Shown one piece after another: positions 8,507-15,774 of a DNA stretch of 64,000 nucleotides (position 1 is the first letter of the stretch; each line of letters begins with the position of its first letter). A model generated the notes under the pieces. It made no database searches. It was given only the letters and a program-made list of their open reading frames with translations, and was not told where the DNA came from. The position numbers and the translations under genes were made by a program. This DNA is from Dyella lutea (GTDB lineage Bacteria; Pseudomonadota; Gammaproteobacteria; Xanthomonadales; Rhodanobacteraceae). The stretch spans positions 1 to 64,000 of the forward strand of contig NZ_JAMZEK010000004.1 in the NCBI RefSeq assembly GCF_024158035.1. Reading direction: 5' to 3'.

Positions 8507-9529
8507 TTACTTCTGGAAGTCCGAGGCCCAGTAGGCTTCGATCTGCTTCACCAGCGACGGCGGCAGCGGCACGTAGTCGAGCGAGGCGGCCTGCGGCTGG
8601 CCGTGCTCGTAGGACCACTTGAAGAAGTCGAACGCCACCTTGGTGTGCTCGGCATTCTTCGGCTGCTTGTACATGATCGCCCAGGTGGTGGCGGTGATCG
8701 GCCACGCGGTCTTGCCCGGCGCGTTGGTCATGATCAGGTTGAAGTCCTTGGCGTTCGCCCAGTCGGCGGTCGCGGCGGCGGCGGCGAAGGCGTCGGCGCT
8801 CGGCTTGACCACTTCACCGGCGGCGTTCTTCATGTCCACCCAGCTGATCTTGTTCTTCAGCGCGTAGGCGTACTCGACGAAACCGATCGAGCCCTTGATC
8901 TGGCGCACGTACTGCGACACGCCCTCGTTGCCCTTGCCGCCCACGCCGGTCGGCCAGTCCACGGAGGTGCCGAACTTGACCTGGGCGGCCCAGGCCGGGC
9001 TGACCTTGGTCAGGAAGTTGGTGAAGTTGTAGGTGGTGCCCGAGCCGTCCGAGCGGTGCACGACGGTGATCTTGCCCGCTGGCAGGTGCAGGCCGGCATT
9101 CAGTGCGGCAATCTTCGGGTCGTTCCAGTTGGTGATCTTGCCCATGAAGATCTCGGCCAGGGTCGGGCCGTCAAGCTTGATCTGGTCGGACTGGATGCCG
9201 GCGATGTTGACCACCGGCACGATGCCGCCGACGACCAGCGGGAACTGGCCCAGGCCGAACTTCTTCAGGTCCTCGCCGCTCAGCGGGGCGTCGGACGCGC
9301 CGAAGTCGATGGTGCCGGCCTTGATCTGCGCGATGCCCGCGCCCGAACCGACCGACTGGTAGTTGAGCTGGTTGCCGGTCTTGGCGGCATAGGCGGCCGA
9401 CCACTTGGTCAGGACCGGGTAGACGAAGCTGGAACCGGCACCGGTGATGTCGGTGGCCTGAGCAGCGGCGACGCTGAACAGCGACGCGGCAGCGATCAGG
9501 GCAATGCGGGATTTGGTCGAGGTCAACAC
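8507..9529 (-). CDS. pstS: Periplasmic phosphate-binding protein PstS
   Basis: Captures phosphate in the periplasm and delivers it to PstCAB. 340 residues. The Sec signal peptide covers residues 1-25 (ending AAAQA, then TDITGAG). The phosphate contacts are the loops TGAGSSFVYP, the Ser-Asp in FGASDAPL, and RSDGSGTTYNFT. The start is GTG at 9529 with AAGGAG 6 nt before it. It is the first gene of the operon; a candidate Pho box and -10 lie 70-105 nt upstream. Confidence 0.96.
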   Translation of the reverse strand: MLTSTKSRIALIAAASLFSVAAAQATDITGAGSSFVYPVLTKWSAAYAAKTGNQLNYQSVGSGAGIAQIKAGTIDFGASDAPLSGEDLKKFGLGQFPLVVGGIVPVVNIAGIQSDQIKLDGPTLAEIFMGKITNWNDPKIAALNAGLHLPAGKITVVHRSDGSGTTYNFTNFLTKVSPAWAAQVKFGTSVDWPTGVGGKGNEGVSQYVRQIKGSIGFVEYAYALKNKISWVDMKNAAGEVVKPSADAFAAAAATADWANAKDFNLIMTNAPGKTAWPITATTWAIMYKQPKNAEHTKVAFDFFKWSYEHGQPQAASLDYVPLPPSLVKQIEAYWASDFQK

Positions 9530-9600
9530 GGTAGCTCCTTGAGGAGGAAAGACACGGGAGGAAGGCCCGTCCTTTCCCCATTAGAGGGGTGACGTGTTGC

Positions 9601-9635
9601 AATGAAATGAGATGAATGTTTCAGCCGTGTGACAA
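9601..9635 (-). promoter_or_regulatory. Candidate Pho box and -10 of pstS
   Basis: On the minus strand, TTGTCAC (9635-9629), 4 nt, then CTGAAAC (9624-9618) resembles the PhoB direct repeat CTGTCAT-N4-CTGTCAT, but with only 5/7 and 4/7 matches. A -10-like TTCATT (9606-9601) follows 11 nt later, the expected spacing. A better match in the opposite orientation is at 9637-9654. Confidence 0.4.
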
Positions 9636-9636
9636 C

Positions 9637-9654
9637 CTGTCATCCGGCCGTCAC
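9637..9654 (+). promoter_or_regulatory. Pho box-like direct repeat, plus orientation
   Basis: CTGTCAT-CCGG-CCGTCAC: the first half is a perfect PhoB half-site and the second matches 5/7, with the correct 4-nt spacer. It abuts the site pointing toward pstS and overlaps the stop codon of the RNase T gene. No plus-strand gene begins nearby. Confidence 0.4.
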
Positions 9655-10310
9655 AGCACCCCTTCGCCGATCGCCTCGCGCTCGAAGATTTCCAGCCGGC
9701 GCCAGCGGTTGATGATGCCGCAGAACAGCTCGGCGGTGCGCTCGGCATCGTAGACCGCCGAGTGCGCCTCGCGGCTGTCGAAGCTCTGGCCCGCTGCCAG
9801 CACCGCCTTGCTCAGCACCGTCTGGCCAAACGCCAGGCCGCTCAGGGTGGCCGTATCGAAGCAGCTGAAGGGGTGGAAAGGGTTGCGCTTGTGGCCCACG
9901 CGGCGCACGGCGGCATTCAGGAAACCCAGGTCGAAGGCGGCGTTGTGTCCCACCAGCACGGCGCGCTGGCAGTGCTGGTGGCGCATGGCGTGGCGTACCT
10001 CGTTGAAGATGTGGTCCAGCGCCTGGCGCTCGGCGAGGGCGCCGCGCAGCGGATTGTCCGGATCGATGCCGGTCACTTCCAGCGAGCGGGGATCCAGGTT
10101 GGCGCCGGGGAAGGGCTCCACGTGCGCCGACACGGCCGGGAGAGGGTGCAGGTAGCCTTCCGCGTCCATCGTCAGGGTCACGGCGGCGATTTCCAGCAGG
10201 GCATCGCGTTCGGCGTCGAACCCGCCGGTCTCGACGTCCACGATGACCGGGAGAAAGCCGCGGAAGCGGTCGGCCATGCGGGTGGCAAGGCTCTTGTTGA
10301 GGTCGTCCAT
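9651..10310 (-). CDS. rnt: Ribonuclease T
   Basis: A DEDDh-family 3'-5' exonuclease that trims the 3' ends of tRNA and other stable RNAs and acts on single-stranded DNA ends. Exo I motif DVETGG places Asp25 and Glu27. Exo II is in [11 protein letters not shown] and Exo III in [10 protein letters not shown], with the catalytic His and Asp. Segments such as DRFRGFLPV and KRNPFHPF closely follow the E. coli protein. 219 residues against 215 in E. coli. It is convergent with nothing and read alone; its stop overlaps the Pho-box-like repeat ahead of pstS. Confidence 0.95.
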   Translation of the reverse strand: MDDLNKSLATRMADRFRGFLPVIVDVETGGFDAERDALLEIAAVTLTMDAEGYLHPLPAVSAHVEPFPGANLDPRSLEVTGIDPDNPLRGALAERQALDHIFNEVRHAMRHQHCQRAVLVGHNAAFDLGFLNAAVRRVGHKRNPFHPFSCFDTATLSGLAFGQTVLSKAVLAAGQSFDSREAHSAVYDAERTAELFCGIINRWRRLEIFEREAIGEGVL

Positions 10311-10377
10311 CGACCAAGCATATCAGCCGTCCCGTGGCAGCCCGGAGACGGCGGAGCACCTTGCCGCAATGCCCGGC

Positions 10378-10395
10378 CTGACTTTGTCCTGTCAT
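10378..10395 (+). promoter_or_regulatory. Candidate Pho box ahead of the OprO/P-type porin
   Basis: CTGACTT-TGTC-CTGTCAT: a 5/7 and a 7/7 half-site with the 4-nt spacing, on the coding strand 117 nt before the porin ATG. No clear -10 is seen at the expected distance. Confidence 0.5.
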
Positions 10396-10511
10396 CTGGA
10401 TGGAACTACTCCGTAAGAACTTGCGCGCAAGATGTTGCGAATTCGCTTCAGCCGGTCGGCCGTATGGCCCGACCGCCGGGGCGCTTATGCCCATCCAGTG
10501 GAGACCTACCC

Positions 10512-11759
10512 ATGCGTTCCAAGTTGCTCGTGGCTGCGATTGCAGCTGGCCTCGGCTTCAGCAGCCTTGCCGGTGCCCAGACCTCCAAGGCCCCATCGGC
10601 CGCCTCCCATGCCGAGATCGAGACCCTGAAGGCCCAGCTCGCCGCCATGCAGGCGAAGCTCGATGACCTCGAGCAGCGCGCCGATGCCCAGTCCGACATC
10701 AATGTCAGCACCGGGCAGGCCATCGAGAAGGTCCAGGCTGCCGGCAACAACGACAAGAAACTGGCCAGGCTGGAGAAGCTGGTGAACGACACGACCATCG
10801 GCGGCAAGATGTACGTCGACTTCTCGAACATCGACCAGAAGAACAGCGACAGTGGCAAGACCGCAGCCTCCGGCACCGGCTTGGACGTGAAGCGCTTCTA
10901 TCTGAGCGTCACCCACAACTTCGACGACATCTGGTCGGCCAACCTGACCACCGATTTCAATTATGTCGGCAGCGACGGCCAGACGAACCTGTTCGTCAAG
11001 AAGGCCTACGTGCAGGGCAAGTTCGACCAGGCCGCCGTGCTTCGCCTGGGTTCGGCGGACATGCCGTGGATCCCGTTCGTGGAAAACCTCTACGGCTACC
11101 GCTATGTGGAGAACACCCTGATCGATCGCCTCAAGTACGGCAATTCGGCCGACTGGGGCGTGCACCTGGGCGGTGACGTCGGCGCCGGCAAGTCGGTGAA
11201 CTACGCGGTGTCGGTGGTCAACGGCAATGGTTACAAGAATCCGGGCCGTTCCAAGAGCGTGGATGTGGAGGGGCGCGTCGGCTTCGTGCCGTTCGAGAAC
11301 ATGACTGTCGCCGTCGGCGGCTACTCCGGCAAGCTCGGCAAGGACGTCCAGGGTGTTGCCACGCCGAACCGCGCCACCCGCGGGGACATCCTGGTGGCCT
11401 ATGCCAGCAAGCAGTTCCGCCTCGGCGCCGAGTACTTCACCGCCAGCGACTGGAACAACGTGCTGACGCCCTACACCGACAAGGCCGATGGCTACTCGGT
11501 CTGGGGCAGCGTGGCGGTGGTCGACGGGGTCAGCCTGTTCGCGCGCTACGACAACGCCAAGCTGAGCAAGAACCGCGACGGTGCGGCCAGGGACGCGTAT
11601 TACAACGCCGGCGTCGAGTTCCAGGTGACCAAGGGCTTCAAGCTGGCCGGCGTTTGGAAGCACGAAAAGGCCGACAAGACCGTAGGCACCCCGGTGCCGC
11701 CGCACGTGCAGAACCTGAAGACCAACGAGATCGGCGTTTTTGGCGAAGTCGCCTTCTGA
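10512..11759 (+). CDS. Outer-membrane porin, OprO/OprP type (probably phosphate/anion-selective)
   Basis: A 415-residue outer-membrane beta-barrel. The Sec signal peptide covers residues 1-22 (cleavage after LAGA), followed by a coiled-coil stretch (about 31-75, EIETLKAQLAAMQAKLDDLE) as in trimeric porins. The barrel has alternating aromatic strands such as DVKRFYLSVTHNFDD and ends in VFGEVAF with the C-terminal Phe needed by the Bam machinery. The frame is open far upstream, but only as the antisense of rnt; the ATG at 10512 gives the signal peptide. Its position beside pstSCAB and a Pho box suggest phosphate or polyphosphate uptake. The specificity is inferred. Confidence 0.85.
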   Translation: MRSKLLVAAIAAGLGFSSLAGAQTSKAPSAASHAEIETLKAQLAAMQAKLDDLEQRADAQSDINVSTGQAIEKVQAAGNNDKKLARLEKLVNDTTIGGKMYVDFSNIDQKNSDSGKTAASGTGLDVKRFYLSVTHNFDDIWSANLTTDFNYVGSDGQTNLFVKKAYVQGKFDQAAVLRLGSADMPWIPFVENLYGYRYVENTLIDRLKYGNSADWGVHLGGDVGAGKSVNYAVSVVNGNGYKNPGRSKSVDVEGRVGFVPFENMTVAVGGYSGKLGKDVQGVATPNRATRGDILVAYASKQFRLGAEYFTASDWNNVLTPYTDKADGYSVWGSVAVVDGVSLFARYDNAKLSKNRDGAARDAYYNAGVEFQVTKGFKLAGVWKHEKADKTVGTPVPPHVQNLKTNEIGVFGEVAF

Positions 11760-11782
11760 TCGCCGGGCCCGGTAGGGTGGTT

Positions 11783-11853
11783 CGGGGCGGTCGGCATGCC
11801 CGCCCCGGGCCGATGTTGGATGCGTCGCCGCTGCCGGGTACCCGGGCAGCGGC
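11783..11853. terminator. Stem-loops after the first porin
   Basis: An 8-bp hairpin (CGGGGCGG 11783-11790 with 11800-11807), then a near-complete palindrome (GCCGCTGCC 11827-11835 with GGCAGCGGC 11845-11853, centre GGGTACCC). They lie 24-94 nt beyond the porin stop. The T-run is weak, so these may stabilise or end the transcript. Confidence 0.5.
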
Positions 11854-11871
11854 ATGTCGTCTTTCTGTCAT
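11854..11871 (+). promoter_or_regulatory. Candidate Pho box ahead of the OprD-type porin
   Basis: ATGTCGT-CTTT-CTGTCAT: 5/7 and 7/7 half-sites with a 4-nt spacer, 128 nt before the ATG of the second porin and directly after the palindrome ending the first porin. Confidence 0.5.
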
Positions 11872-11998
11872 AATTAGTGTGTGCAGCTGTAACACGCGGC
11901 GTGGATGATGTTAAGCCGATGACAACAATTGGCCGGGCAGCACACCTGTCCGGTCGTCTTGCTCGGCCACATCACCTTCAGTCCCGGAGTCACACGCC

Positions 11999-13321
11999 AT
12001 GCGTAACAACCTGATCGCCGCTGCCGTCGCCGTTGTGCTGGGCAGCCTCAGCTTCGGCGCTCACGCCGACACCACCGGCAACATCTTCAAGGATGGCCAC
12101 GTCGATGGGGAGCTGCGCCTGTACAACTTCGACCGCATCTACTCCACCAGCGCGGTGCCGGATGCCCATGCCCTGTCGGGCGCGGTGCTCCTGAATGCGC
12201 AGACGGCCGACTTCGGTGGCGGCTTCAGCCTCGGCGGTTCGCTGGTCAGCGCCAATGCGTTCGGTTCGCAGGCGTCCAGCATGTCCAAGATCGACACCAC
12301 GCTGATGGGTCCGACCAACTCGGTCAGTGCGCTCAGCCAGGCCTATGTGCAGTACAAGGCGAACAACGTGCTGGTGCGCGCCGGCCAGCAGTACCTCAAC
12401 ACGCCGTGGATGGGCTCGAGCGACTCGCGTGTGCTGCCTGCCTCGTATCAGGCGGCGATGGTCGACTTCAAGCCGGCCAAGGGCTGGGACCTGGTGGCCC
12501 TGCGCAGCTTCGGCTGGAAGAGCCGTACCTCCGATTCGTTCCACTTCGACAACCTCTACTACCCGCCGACCTACCGCGGTGACTCGTCCTACGGTGGCAT
12601 CGGCGGCCTGCCCGCCACCGCGCGCGCCGCACGGGGTGCCTGGGCAGCCGGCGCCGTGTATGCCAACGGCGGCTTCAAGGGCCAGGGGTGGTACTACGAC
12701 TTCATCGACTTCGCCCACATGGGCTATGTCGACGGTACCTACACCTTCAAGACCGGTACCGGGTTCGACCCGTTCATCGCCGCGCAGTACGTCGACGAGA
12801 CCGGCGGTTCGGGCACCCGTCTGGTTCAGAACAACGTCGCGCTGTTCGGCGTGGCCGGCAGCAAGGTCAAGAGCCGCGCCTGGGGCACCGACGTCGGCGT
12901 CAACATCCCGCACGGCAAGTTCGAGGCGGCATACAACAAGATCGACCGGCAGTCCGGTGCGGTCGGTGACGGCGCGCTGATCTCGCCCTATACCGCCGCG
13001 TACGCCACCGACCCGCTGTACACCACCTCGATGATCCGCGGTCTGGTGGAGCAGGGTCCGGGCCACGCCTGGAAGACCAAGCTCACCTACAACCTGCTGA
13101 ATGACAAGCTCAACGTGATGGTGGCCTACGCCAAGTACACCACCGAGCATCGCGGCAACAGCCACAACGTCTATGTCGATCTCACCTACAGTCTCGACGG
13201 TGTGCTCAAGGGCCTGTCCCTGCGCAACCGCTGGGAGCGTTCGACCGGCGGCGCCAACGGCCTGAACCCGGGCAACGGCTCGTTCACGTACAACCGCGTG
13301 ATGATCGCCTACAAGTTCTAA
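11999..13321 (+). CDS. Outer-membrane porin, OprD family
   Basis: A 440-residue outer-membrane protein. Signal peptide 1-23 (MRNNLIAAAVAVVLGS...FGAHA). The mature start, with GNIFKDGHVDGELRLYNFDR, and the segment NNVLVRAGQQYLNTPWMGSSDSR are typical of the OprD family (18-strand substrate-specific porins for amino acids, peptides or small organic anions). It ends NRVMIAYKF with a terminal Phe. It stands alone between a Pho-box-like site and a terminator. The substrate cannot be read from the sequence. Confidence 0.85.
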   Translation: MRNNLIAAAVAVVLGSLSFGAHADTTGNIFKDGHVDGELRLYNFDRIYSTSAVPDAHALSGAVLLNAQTADFGGGFSLGGSLVSANAFGSQASSMSKIDTTLMGPTNSVSALSQAYVQYKANNVLVRAGQQYLNTPWMGSSDSRVLPASYQAAMVDFKPAKGWDLVALRSFGWKSRTSDSFHFDNLYYPPTYRGDSSYGGIGGLPATARAARGAWAAGAVYANGGFKGQGWYYDFIDFAHMGYVDGTYTFKTGTGFDPFIAAQYVDETGGSGTRLVQNNVALFGVAGSKVKSRAWGTDVGVNIPHGKFEAAYNKIDRQSGAVGDGALISPYTAAYATDPLYTTSMIRGLVEQGPGHAWKTKLTYNLLNDKLNVMVAYAKYTTEHRGNSHNVYVDLTYSLDGVLKGLSLRNRWERSTGGANGLNPGNGSFTYNRVMIAYKF

Positions 13322-13330
13322 GCGATCATG

Positions 13331-13356
13331 GCGACGCCGCCGGATACGGCGTCGCC
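13331..13356 (+). terminator. Stem-loop after the OprD-type porin
   Basis: GGCGACGCCG and CGGCGTCGCC form a 10-bp perfect stem with a 6-nt loop, 9 nt after the porin stop. It has no U-tract, so it is a 3' stabiliser or an inefficient terminator. Confidence 0.5.
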
Positions 13357-13488
13357 CCCTTGACGGCAGGTCATGACGGGGTCGCCGTACCGATGAAGTT
13401 CGGACGGTCGACACGAGACGGTCATCTTCCTGCGCCAAGCTTGGCCGGTAGTTCGATTATCGGAAGGGAGTTCGACCCAGGGACGGAA

Positions 13489-13525
13489 AAACGGCGGGCA
13501 GCAGCCCGCCGTTTGCTTTTTTTTT
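13489..13525 (+). terminator. Strong Rho-independent terminator
   Basis: An 11-bp perfect stem (AAACGGCGGGC 13489-13499, GCCCGCCGTTT 13504-13514), a 4-nt loop and a run of nine T at 13517-13525. Confidence 0.85.
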
Positions 13526-13551
13526 GCGTCGAGCCAGCGCCACATGTCTTG

Positions 13552-13635
13552 CAGGAGCCCGCTCGCGGGCGATGCCTTTCGCTCTGATCGACATTCAGAG
13601 CCAGGAGCATCGCCCGCGAGCGGTATCTACAGGGG
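13552..13635. repeat. REP-like palindromic element, copy 2
   Basis: Arms CCGCTCGCGGGCGATG (13559-13574) and CATCGCCCGCGAGCGG (13608-13623) are perfect complements. The flanking AGGAGCCCGCTCGCGGGCGA and GCCTTTCGCT are shared with the copy at 4793-4870, while the centre differs. It lies just past the 3' end of nth. Confidence 0.8.
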
Positions 13636-13653
13636 CTTCCCGCGTGGCGCGGA

Positions 13654-14289
13654 TCAGGCTGGCGTCTTGTCCTTGAACCGGCACAGGTCGCGGATCACGC
13701 AGTTCGGGCAATCCGGCTTGCGCGCCTTGCATACGTAGCGGCCATGCAGGATCAGCCAGTGGTGGGCATCGAGCTTGAACTCGGCCGGTACCACCTTTTC
13801 CAGCTTGTCCTCGACCGCTCGTACGTCCTTGCCCGGTGCCAGCCCGGTGCGGTTGGCGACGCGGAAGATGTGCGTGTCCACCGCGATGGTCGGTTCGCCG
13901 AAGGCGGTGTTGAGCACCACGTTGGCGGTTTTTCGACCCACGCCGGGCAGCGCCTCCAGCGCCGCGCGCTCGCGCGGCACCTCGCTGCCATGCTGTTCGA
14001 CCAGGATCCGGCACAGGGCCATCACGTTCTTCGCCTTGGCGTTGAACAGGCCAATGGTGGAGATGAAGGTCTTCAGCTTGTCTTCGCCCAGCGCGAGGAT
14101 CGCCTCGGGCGTGTTGGCGACCGGGTAGAGCCGGCGCGTGGCCTTGTTCACGCCGACGTCGGTGGCCTGCGCCGAAAGCACCACGGCGACCAGCAGCTCG
14201 AACGGCGTGGTGTAGTCCAGTTCGGTGGTGGGCCTGGGATTCAGCTCGCGCAGGCGGGTAAACAGCTCGACGACATCGGCACGCTTCAC
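13654..14289 (-). CDS. nth: Endonuclease III (DNA glycosylase/AP lyase)
   Basis: A base-excision repair enzyme that removes oxidised pyrimidines and nicks the abasic site. 211 residues, exactly the E. coli length. The helix-hairpin-helix [15 protein letters not shown] carries the catalytic Lys, and [11 protein letters not shown] the catalytic Asp. The C-terminal 4Fe-4S site has the C-x6-C-x2-C-x5-C pattern in [17 protein letters not shown]. The start is GTG at 14289, overlapping the rsxB stop by 4 nt (GTGA). rsx and nth are also neighbours in E. coli. Confidence 0.96.
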   Translation of the reverse strand: MKRADVVELFTRLRELNPRPTTELDYTTPFELLVAVVLSAQATDVGVNKATRRLYPVANTPEAILALGEDKLKTFISTIGLFNAKAKNVMALCRILVEQHGSEVPRERAALEALPGVGRKTANVVLNTAFGEPTIAVDTHIFRVANRTGLAPGKDVRAVEDKLEKVVPAEFKLDAHHWLILHGRYVCKARKPDCPNCVIRDLCRFKDKTPA

Positions 14290-14897
14290 GTGGGGTTTCC
14301 CTGCTTCTTCGCCCTGGCGCGCGCGAGCGCGGCCAGCACCGGGTTGGCGGGCGAGGCGGCTGCGTCCACTGCGGCCTTGCGCGCGGCCAGCTCGGCTTCC
14401 TGCGCCAGCCGCTCGCGTTCGAGCCGTGCCTCGCGACGCCGGAAATGCGTGCGCGCGGCGTCGGCGCGGGCGGGGTCGTTCACCCAGGCCTGCGGCATCG
14501 GTTCGAGCACGATGCAGTCGACCGGGCAGGCCGGCACGCAAAGCTCGCAGCCGGTGCAGTCGTCGGCCAGCACGGTGTGCATCAGCTTGGCCGCGCCGAC
14601 GATGGCATCGACCGGGCACGCCTGGATGCACTTGGTGCAGCCGATGCAGTCGGCCTCGACGATGCGTGCAAGTGTGCGCGGCTTTTCCACGCCGTGCGCC
14701 GGGTCCAGCGGCAGCGCCGGCTGTCCGAGCAGGGCGGCCAGCCGGGCAATGCCGGTGGCGCCGCCGGGCGGGCAGCGGTTGATCGGCGCCTCGCCCGCGG
14801 CGATCGCCTCGGCGTAGGGGCGGCAACCGTGGAAGCCGCACTGCTCGCACTGGGTCTGCGGCAGGATCGCGTCGATGCGGTCGGCCAGGGTTGTCAC
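14286..14897 (-). CDS. rsxB: RsxB/RnfB-like iron-sulfur protein without membrane anchor
   Basis: 203 residues. The Fes domain has the cysteine-rich [16 protein letters not shown] near residues 16-31, followed by two ferredoxin-like 4Fe-4S motifs, [12 protein letters not shown] and [12 protein letters not shown], then a charged helical tail. It would carry electrons as a subunit of the Rsx/Rnf complex, which in E. coli resets SoxR. Unlike E. coli RsxB it starts only about 15 residues before the first cysteine, so the N-terminal membrane helix is missing, and no rsxA/C/D/G/E genes are in the window. The start is GTG at 14897, overlapping the upstream gene's stop (GTGA). The frame stays open upstream without adding a hydrophobic segment. 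Confidence 0.85.
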   Translation of the reverse strand: MTTLADRIDAILPQTQCEQCGFHGCRPYAEAIAAGEAPINRCPPGGATGIARLAALLGQPALPLDPAHGVEKPRTLARIVEADCIGCTKCIQACPVDAIVGAAKLMHTVLADDCTGCELCVPACPVDCIVLEPMPQAWVNDPARADAARTHFRRREARLERERLAQEAELAARKAAVDAAASPANPVLAALARARAKKQGNPT

Positions 14898-15709
14898 TGC
14901 AAGGACGCCAACTCTTTCGGTACGACGTAGTGCTGGCCGTCGTAGTGCAGACGCGCCTTGATCGGCCTGTGCTTGCCGGGCGTGTCCGTACATTGTTGGT
15001 GGCTGTCGAGGCGACTGGCGTGGGTGTCATCCGATCCGCTGATATCGATGTCGGCCAGGCCACGCGTCATGGCGTCGCCGGTGCTCAGAAGCAGATGCCG
15101 GGAGTCGAACGTTCCAGCGCACTGGGTATCCCAATCGCCGTTGCTGCGTGACACCGCCAGCCCATCCAGCACGGTGCGAAGCTTGCCGTTGATAACGGCG
15201 TAGAGCGACAGGTCGACTTCTTCGAACGGATCGGGGCCCGAGCTGCCCTCCAGCGTCTTGCGGATTCCGAACGCCAGCGTTCCCGGCGCGAGCCGGTAGC
15301 GAGCGGTGTCCAGCTTGATGTCTTCGATCCGAATGGCGTCGTCGTCCATGTAGCCGGGCAGACGCAGGCGTTGCAGCAGCTTCAAATTCCCGCTGTCGAG
15401 CAACAGCAGATCGAGGTCGCCTTCATTGCCCTGGTCCGACCCGGGTGACATCAACGGCACCAGGGCCAGGGTCAGTTCGGGGTGTTCCGGCCACACCTTG
15501 CAAACGACGTCCCCGGCGTCGCCAATGTCGTCACTCGATGGGGTGATGCTCCTTTCCCCCAAGCGGTAACCGCCATCCGGGTCGGGCCTGGCATTGGGAT
15601 AGGCATGGCGCACGATGGCGTCGGCTTGCGCGCATGCGGCCCTCGCCAGCGTCGCGTGCATACCGCACAGGAGCAGGACGAGGATCGGCAACGTGCGGGC
15701 GAAAGGCAT
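14894..15709 (-). CDS. Hypothetical secreted protein
   Basis: A 271-residue protein with a signal peptide (residues 1-24, [16 protein letters not shown]...LARA). The mature part contains several Cys residues and many acidic stretches ([20 protein letters not shown]). I do not recognise the family. It probably acts in the periplasm. The long open frame upstream is antisense-like read-through of metG; the ATG at 15709 is the one that yields the signal peptide. It overlaps rsxB by 4 nt, so the three genes down to nth are one transcript. Confidence 0.65.
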   Translation of the reverse strand: MPFARTLPILVLLLCGMHATLARAACAQADAIVRHAYPNARPDPDGGYRLGERSITPSSDDIGDAGDVVCKVWPEHPELTLALVPLMSPGSDQGNEGDLDLLLLDSGNLKLLQRLRLPGYMDDDAIRIEDIKLDTARYRLAPGTLAFGIRKTLEGSSGPDPFEEVDLSLYAVINGKLRTVLDGLAVSRSNGDWDTQCAGTFDSRHLLLSTGDAMTRGLADIDISGSDDTHASRLDSHQQCTDTPGKHRPIKARLHYDGQHYVVPKELASLQ

Positions 15710-15774
15710 GTGTTGACGTCCTGGCAGCCTGGGGGTCGAAACCGCTCGACTCAGCGTCTGGGTGATGCGCGCTA

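Larger units (their letters stand above)
13357..13653. other. Intergenic stretch between porin and nth
   Basis: No convincing gene. It holds, in order, about 130 nt of unassigned sequence, a strong terminator (13489-13525) and the second REP-like element (13552-13635). The terminator lies 168 nt past the porin stop and could end the porin read-through transcript or an unrecognised small RNA. Confidence 0.5.

Noticed and set aside
9762-10511. N-terminal extension of the porin frame
   Set aside because: Antisense to rnt; the porin signal peptide begins at 10512.
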